From positions 310,001 through 374,000 of the forward strand of contig NZ_JAAMPJ010000008.1 of NCBI RefSeq assembly GCF_011067745.1: a DNA stretch of 64,000 nucleotides, read 5' to 3'. The notes under the pieces were generated by a model that saw only the letters and a list, made by a program, of their open reading frames with translations, searched no databases and was not told the DNA's origin. The DNA is from Lentzea alba (GTDB lineage: Bacteria > Actinomycetota > Actinomycetes > Mycobacteriales > Pseudonocardiaceae). Shown here piece by piece: positions 61,770 through 64,000 of the stretch (the first letter of the stretch is position 1; the number at the start of each line of letters is the position of its first letter). The translations under genes and the position numbers were made by a program.

Positions 61770-62734
61770 TGCTGCACGACGTCGCTGACGCCACGCACCA
61801 ATATATTAGTTTGCTCGCTGGTGACCAGCGCGAACACGCGATTCGCGCGGTCACCGACGACGACCTGAGGCATCGCTGGGCGTACACGCCCGGTGCACGA
61901 CCCGGCCTCGTGCTCGGTGACCTCAGGCGCGACCAGCGCAAGGCTGTGCACAGAATGCTCGCGACCGTGCTCAGCCCACACGCCTATGCGCAGGCCGCGG
62001 CGGTGATGGCGCTGGAAGACGTGCTTGACCACCGTGAGGGCGGGCACCGCGACCGCCACAGCGGCGACTTCTGGACGGTGCTCTTCGGCACGCCCGGTGG
62101 CGACGAGCCGTGGGGATGGCGCGTCGAAGGGCATCACCTGTCGGTGAACGTCGTCATCGCCGACGGACGCGTGTCGGCGACACCGTTCTTCCTCGGCGCG
62201 AACCCTGCGCGTGTGACGTATCGCGGGCACGTCGTCGGCCAGCCACTACGACTCGAAGAGGAACTCGCCCGCGAACTTCTCGATCGCATGGGCCCGACCG
62301 CCCGCCGTCTCGCCGTCGTGTCCGACACCGCGCCGCACGACATCCGCAGCGGCAACTCCCCGCGCGTCAGCCCGTCCGAGCCGGTCGGCGTGACGCCGGC
62401 ACAGCTCGGCAAGCCCGCCGCCGAACTGCTCGTCGACATCGTCCGCTTCTACCTCGACCGGCTCGCGTTCGAGCTCGCCGACGAGGAGTTCGCGCGCATC
62501 GACCCTGAACACCTGCACTTCTCGTGGGAGGGCTCACTGCGTCGCGGCGAGGGCCACTACTACCGCGTCCAGGGCCCTGAACTGCTCATCGAGTACGACA
62601 ACACGGCCAACGAGGCCAACCACGTCCACACCGTGTGGCGTCGTCATTCGAGTGACTTCGGCGACGACCTCCTCGCCGCCCACTACGACGCGTCACGGCA
62701 CACTGTCGCCCGTGGACTGGCCCAAAACGGTTGA
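61766..62734 (+). CDS. DUF3500 family protein
   Basis: 322 residues from the ATG at 61766 (ATGATG; the second codon at 61769 is equally likely), overlapping the preceding stop by 4 nt. DUF3500 hallmarks: GLVLGDLRRDQRKAVHRML, SGDFWTVLFGTPG, WGWRVEGHHLSVNVVI, HLHFSWEGSLRRGEGHYYRV, and LIEYDNTANEANHVHTVWR. No signal peptide at this start. Biochemical role unknown. The nfi start lies 23 bp before its stop. An AATATATT word at 61800 is read with five rare codons near the N-terminus. Confidence 0.88.
   Translation: MMLHDVADATHQYISLLAGDQREHAIRAVTDDDLRHRWAYTPGARPGLVLGDLRRDQRKAVHRMLATVLSPHAYAQAAAVMALEDVLDHREGGHRDRHSGDFWTVLFGTPGGDEPWGWRVEGHHLSVNVVIADGRVSATPFFLGANPARVTYRGHVVGQPLRLEEELARELLDRMGPTARRLAVVSDTAPHDIRSGNSPRVSPSEPVGVTPAQLGKPAAELLVDIVRFYLDRLAFELADEEFARIDPEHLHFSWEGSLRRGEGHYYRVQGPELLIEYDNTANEANHVHTVWRRHSSDFGDDLLAAHYDASRHTVARGLAQNG
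61800..61807. repeat. AATATATT word inside the DUF3500 gene
   Basis: ACCAATATATTAGTTTGCT is nearly the same as ACCAATATATCGGTTTGCT of copy D. It is read CAA TAT ATT AGT TTG, all rare codons in this genome. Confidence 0.8.
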
Positions 62735-63365
62735 AGACGCCGTCGCCCTGCAAGAACGCCTGCGCACTCAGGTGATCACCCGAAGCGCCCCTGACCTGCG
62801 CATAGACACTGTCGCGGGCCTGGACGTCGGCTACCGTAGCAATGACACAGTTGCGGGCGTTTGCGTGGTGTTCGATGCAAAAACGCTGGTCGTCCTCGAC
62901 GAGGTTGTCGTCGAGGACACGACGGACTTCCCATATATTGCCGGGCTCTTCGCGTTCCGGGAGATGCCCGTGCTGCTGCGCGCTCTCGATCGGGTGACCG
63001 TCGCGCCGGATCTGTTGGTCGCGGACGGTCAAGGCCTCGCGCACCCGCGGCGGTTCGGTCTGGCGTGCCACCTCGGCGTGCACACGGGCATCCCGAGCAT
63101 CGGCGTCGCGAAGAACGCGATGGGGACGTTCGACCCGCCCGGTCACTCGCGCGGGTCGATGAGTGACCTCGTCATGGAGGACGCGGTCGTCGGCAGGGCG
63201 TTGCGGACGCAGAACGGCGTGAAACCGGTCTTCGTGTCCGTCGGCCACAAGATCGACCTGGACCGGGCGTGCGCCGAAGTGCTGCGTCTCGCTCCGCGCT
63301 ACCGGCTGCCGGAGACGACCCGCCGCGCCGACACGCTCACGCGGCAGGCTGCTTCGTCGGTGTGA
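62712..63365 (+). CDS. nfi: endonuclease V
   Basis: 217 residues, GTG at 62712 overlapping DUF3500 by 23 bp. Family core: AGLDVGY (metal Asp), FPYIAGLFAFREMPVL (wedge Tyr and metal Glu), DLLVADGQGLAHPRRFGLACHLG (Asp and His), SIGVAKN (Lys). It nicks DNA or RNA one base 3' of inosine. CCATATATTG (62931-62940) encodes the PYI of the wedge motif with rare codons. The 3' end overlaps the lspA-like gene by 29 bp. Confidence 0.92.
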   Translation: MDWPKTVEDAVALQERLRTQVITRSAPDLRIDTVAGLDVGYRSNDTVAGVCVVFDAKTLVVLDEVVVEDTTDFPYIAGLFAFREMPVLLRALDRVTVAPDLLVADGQGLAHPRRFGLACHLGVHTGIPSIGVAKNAMGTFDPPGHSRGSMSDLVMEDAVVGRALRTQNGVKPVFVSVGHKIDLDRACAEVLRLAPRYRLPETTRRADTLTRQAASSV

Positions 63366-63822
63366 AGCTCAGCAGCACGAGCAGGATCGCGCCGCAGACG
63401 AGCGCGATGTCCGCGACGTTGCCGACGAACCAGCCGTTGTAGTCGATGAAGTCGACGACGTGCCCGCGCGCGAAGCCCGGCTGCCGGAACAGCCGGTCGA
63501 GCAGGTGCGTCGTCGCGCCACCGAGCATCAACGCGAGCGCGGCCGCACGCAGCCTGGTCTGCGGCTGCATGCCGTACCGCGCGAGCAGCACAACGGCGAC
63601 GGCCGCGACGATGGTGAAGACCCACGTCGACCCCGCGCCGATCGAGAACGCGGCACCGGGGTTGTAGAGGAGCCTGAGCTGCAGGAACTCCCCGAGCACG
63701 GGAATGGGCGCGCGACCAGTCAGCGCGCTCTCGGCCCAGAACTTCGTGGCCTGGTCCAGCAGCAGCACGAGCACGGCGATGCCCATCACGAGCGGCACGC
63801 GGCGAGAGGTGGTGGTGTCCAT
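63337..63822 (-). CDS. lspA: signal peptidase II-like protein with altered active-site motif
   Basis: 161 residues, ATG at 63822. Four membrane helices; LLDQATKFWAES and LLYNPGAAFSIG are normal LspA blocks. The two catalytic Asp remain: D in HLLDRLFR and D in VGNVADIAL. However, the first block reads GGATTHLLDR where GGAxGNLIDR is the norm, so the conserved Gly-Asn is replaced. GHVVDFIDYNGWFVGN also lacks the usual FN before VAD. It could be an active lipoprotein signal peptidase, or a second, altered copy. Confidence 0.82.
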   Translation of the reverse strand: MDTTTSRRVPLVMGIAVLVLLLDQATKFWAESALTGRAPIPVLGEFLQLRLLYNPGAAFSIGAGSTWVFTIVAAVAVVLLARYGMQPQTRLRAAALALMLGGATTHLLDRLFRQPGFARGHVVDFIDYNGWFVGNVADIALVCGAILLVLLSFTPTKQPAA

Positions 63823-63884
63823 TTGCGGTCGAGCGTAGTTAAGAACGCCACCGCTCGGCATCAGACCCCGGAGTCAGGCGCTGG

Positions 63885-64000
63885 TCACGCCGCGAACGCG
63901 TCGACGTCGTCCACATCGATTGCCGCGAGAAACTCCTCCTCCAGCGTCGCTGACCGTTCGTCGGTGTCGTAGTCGACGCAGATGCGCCCCCGTCCGTCGG
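63885..64000 (-). CDS. C-terminal fragment of an unidentified protein
   Basis: The frame is open to the right edge and ends in TGA at 63885. The last 37 residues are acidic and helical (GRICVDYDTDERSATLEEEF, then LAAIDVDDVDAFAA). Too short to assign. It is upstream of lspA on the same strand with 62 bp between. Confidence 0.45.
   Translation of the reverse strand, partial: DGRGRICVDYDTDERSATLEEEFLAAIDVDDVDAFAA

Overview
The window looks like chromosomal DNA of a high-GC filamentous actinomycete, most likely of the Pseudonocardiaceae (Lentzea/Saccharothrix/Amycolatopsis-like). The basis is a base composition near 70 % GC by eye, frequent GTG/TTG starts, many 4-nt stop/start overlaps, a three-gene Sdh1-type succinate dehydrogenase, gluABCD, and a block miaB - membrane protein - DUF349 - dioxygenase-like - miaA - dapF - ... 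- hflX ... lexA - nrdR - nrdJ in the order known from Mycobacterium (Rv2733c to Rv2718c region). The genus is an inference. I see no rRNA, tRNA, CRISPR array, prophage or intact insertion sequence.

Layout. 1-7.2 kb: a hydrolase tail, a secreted trypsin-like protease, a membrane protein, a two-gene RNA-repair cassette (RNA ligase plus HD-phosphohydrolase/polynucleotide kinase), a tandem-DUF4142 secreted protein, and a divergent ECF sigma/anti-sigma pair with a perfect CRP-type site between them. 7.4-13.1 kb: a large LuxR-type ATPase regulator facing an MFS exporter coupled to a protein with swivel-His and ATP-grasp domains. 13.3-16.1 kb: Entner-Doudoroff genes eda and edd separated by a repeat element. 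16.3-20.7 kb: sdhCAB and an orphan response regulator. 21-27.7 kb: gluDCBA, a divergent two-component system and a TAXI-type binding lipoprotein. 27.8-38.9 kb: the mycobacterial-like tRNA-modification/lysine/ribosome-rescue block (miaB, miaA, dapF, hflX), interrupted by an SMP-30 protein and an MFS exporter with its ArsR-like regulator. 39-46 kb: P450, HTH fusion regulator, lexA with two SOS boxes, an SOS-controlled small membrane protein, and a SARP regulator. 46.2-49.6 kb: nrdR-nrdJ. 49.6-64 kb: an HNH protein, ADP-ribosylglycohydrolase, CGNR regulator with a hydrolase, a PEP-synthase/rifampin-phosphotransferase-like enzyme, envelope proteins, an ArsR/SRPBCC pair, DUF3500, nfi and an lspA-like gene.

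The most unusual signal is not a gene. A palindromic AT-rich word, GATATATC (consensus about CYGATATATCRGT), occurs eight times exactly and about seven more times as close variants. By rough hand estimate about 0.1 exact copies would be expected at this base composition. Exact or near copies lie in five of the fifteen tail-to-tail gene junctions and, at the cost of rare codons, inside six coding sequences. In three convergent junctions (4.6, 39.0, 59.5 kb) and between edd and eda it sits 15-45 bp from a conserved long hairpin built on CTTAGCAATGRGTCTTT, flanked by CTGACCTGC. Together these form a dispersed composite element of unknown function.
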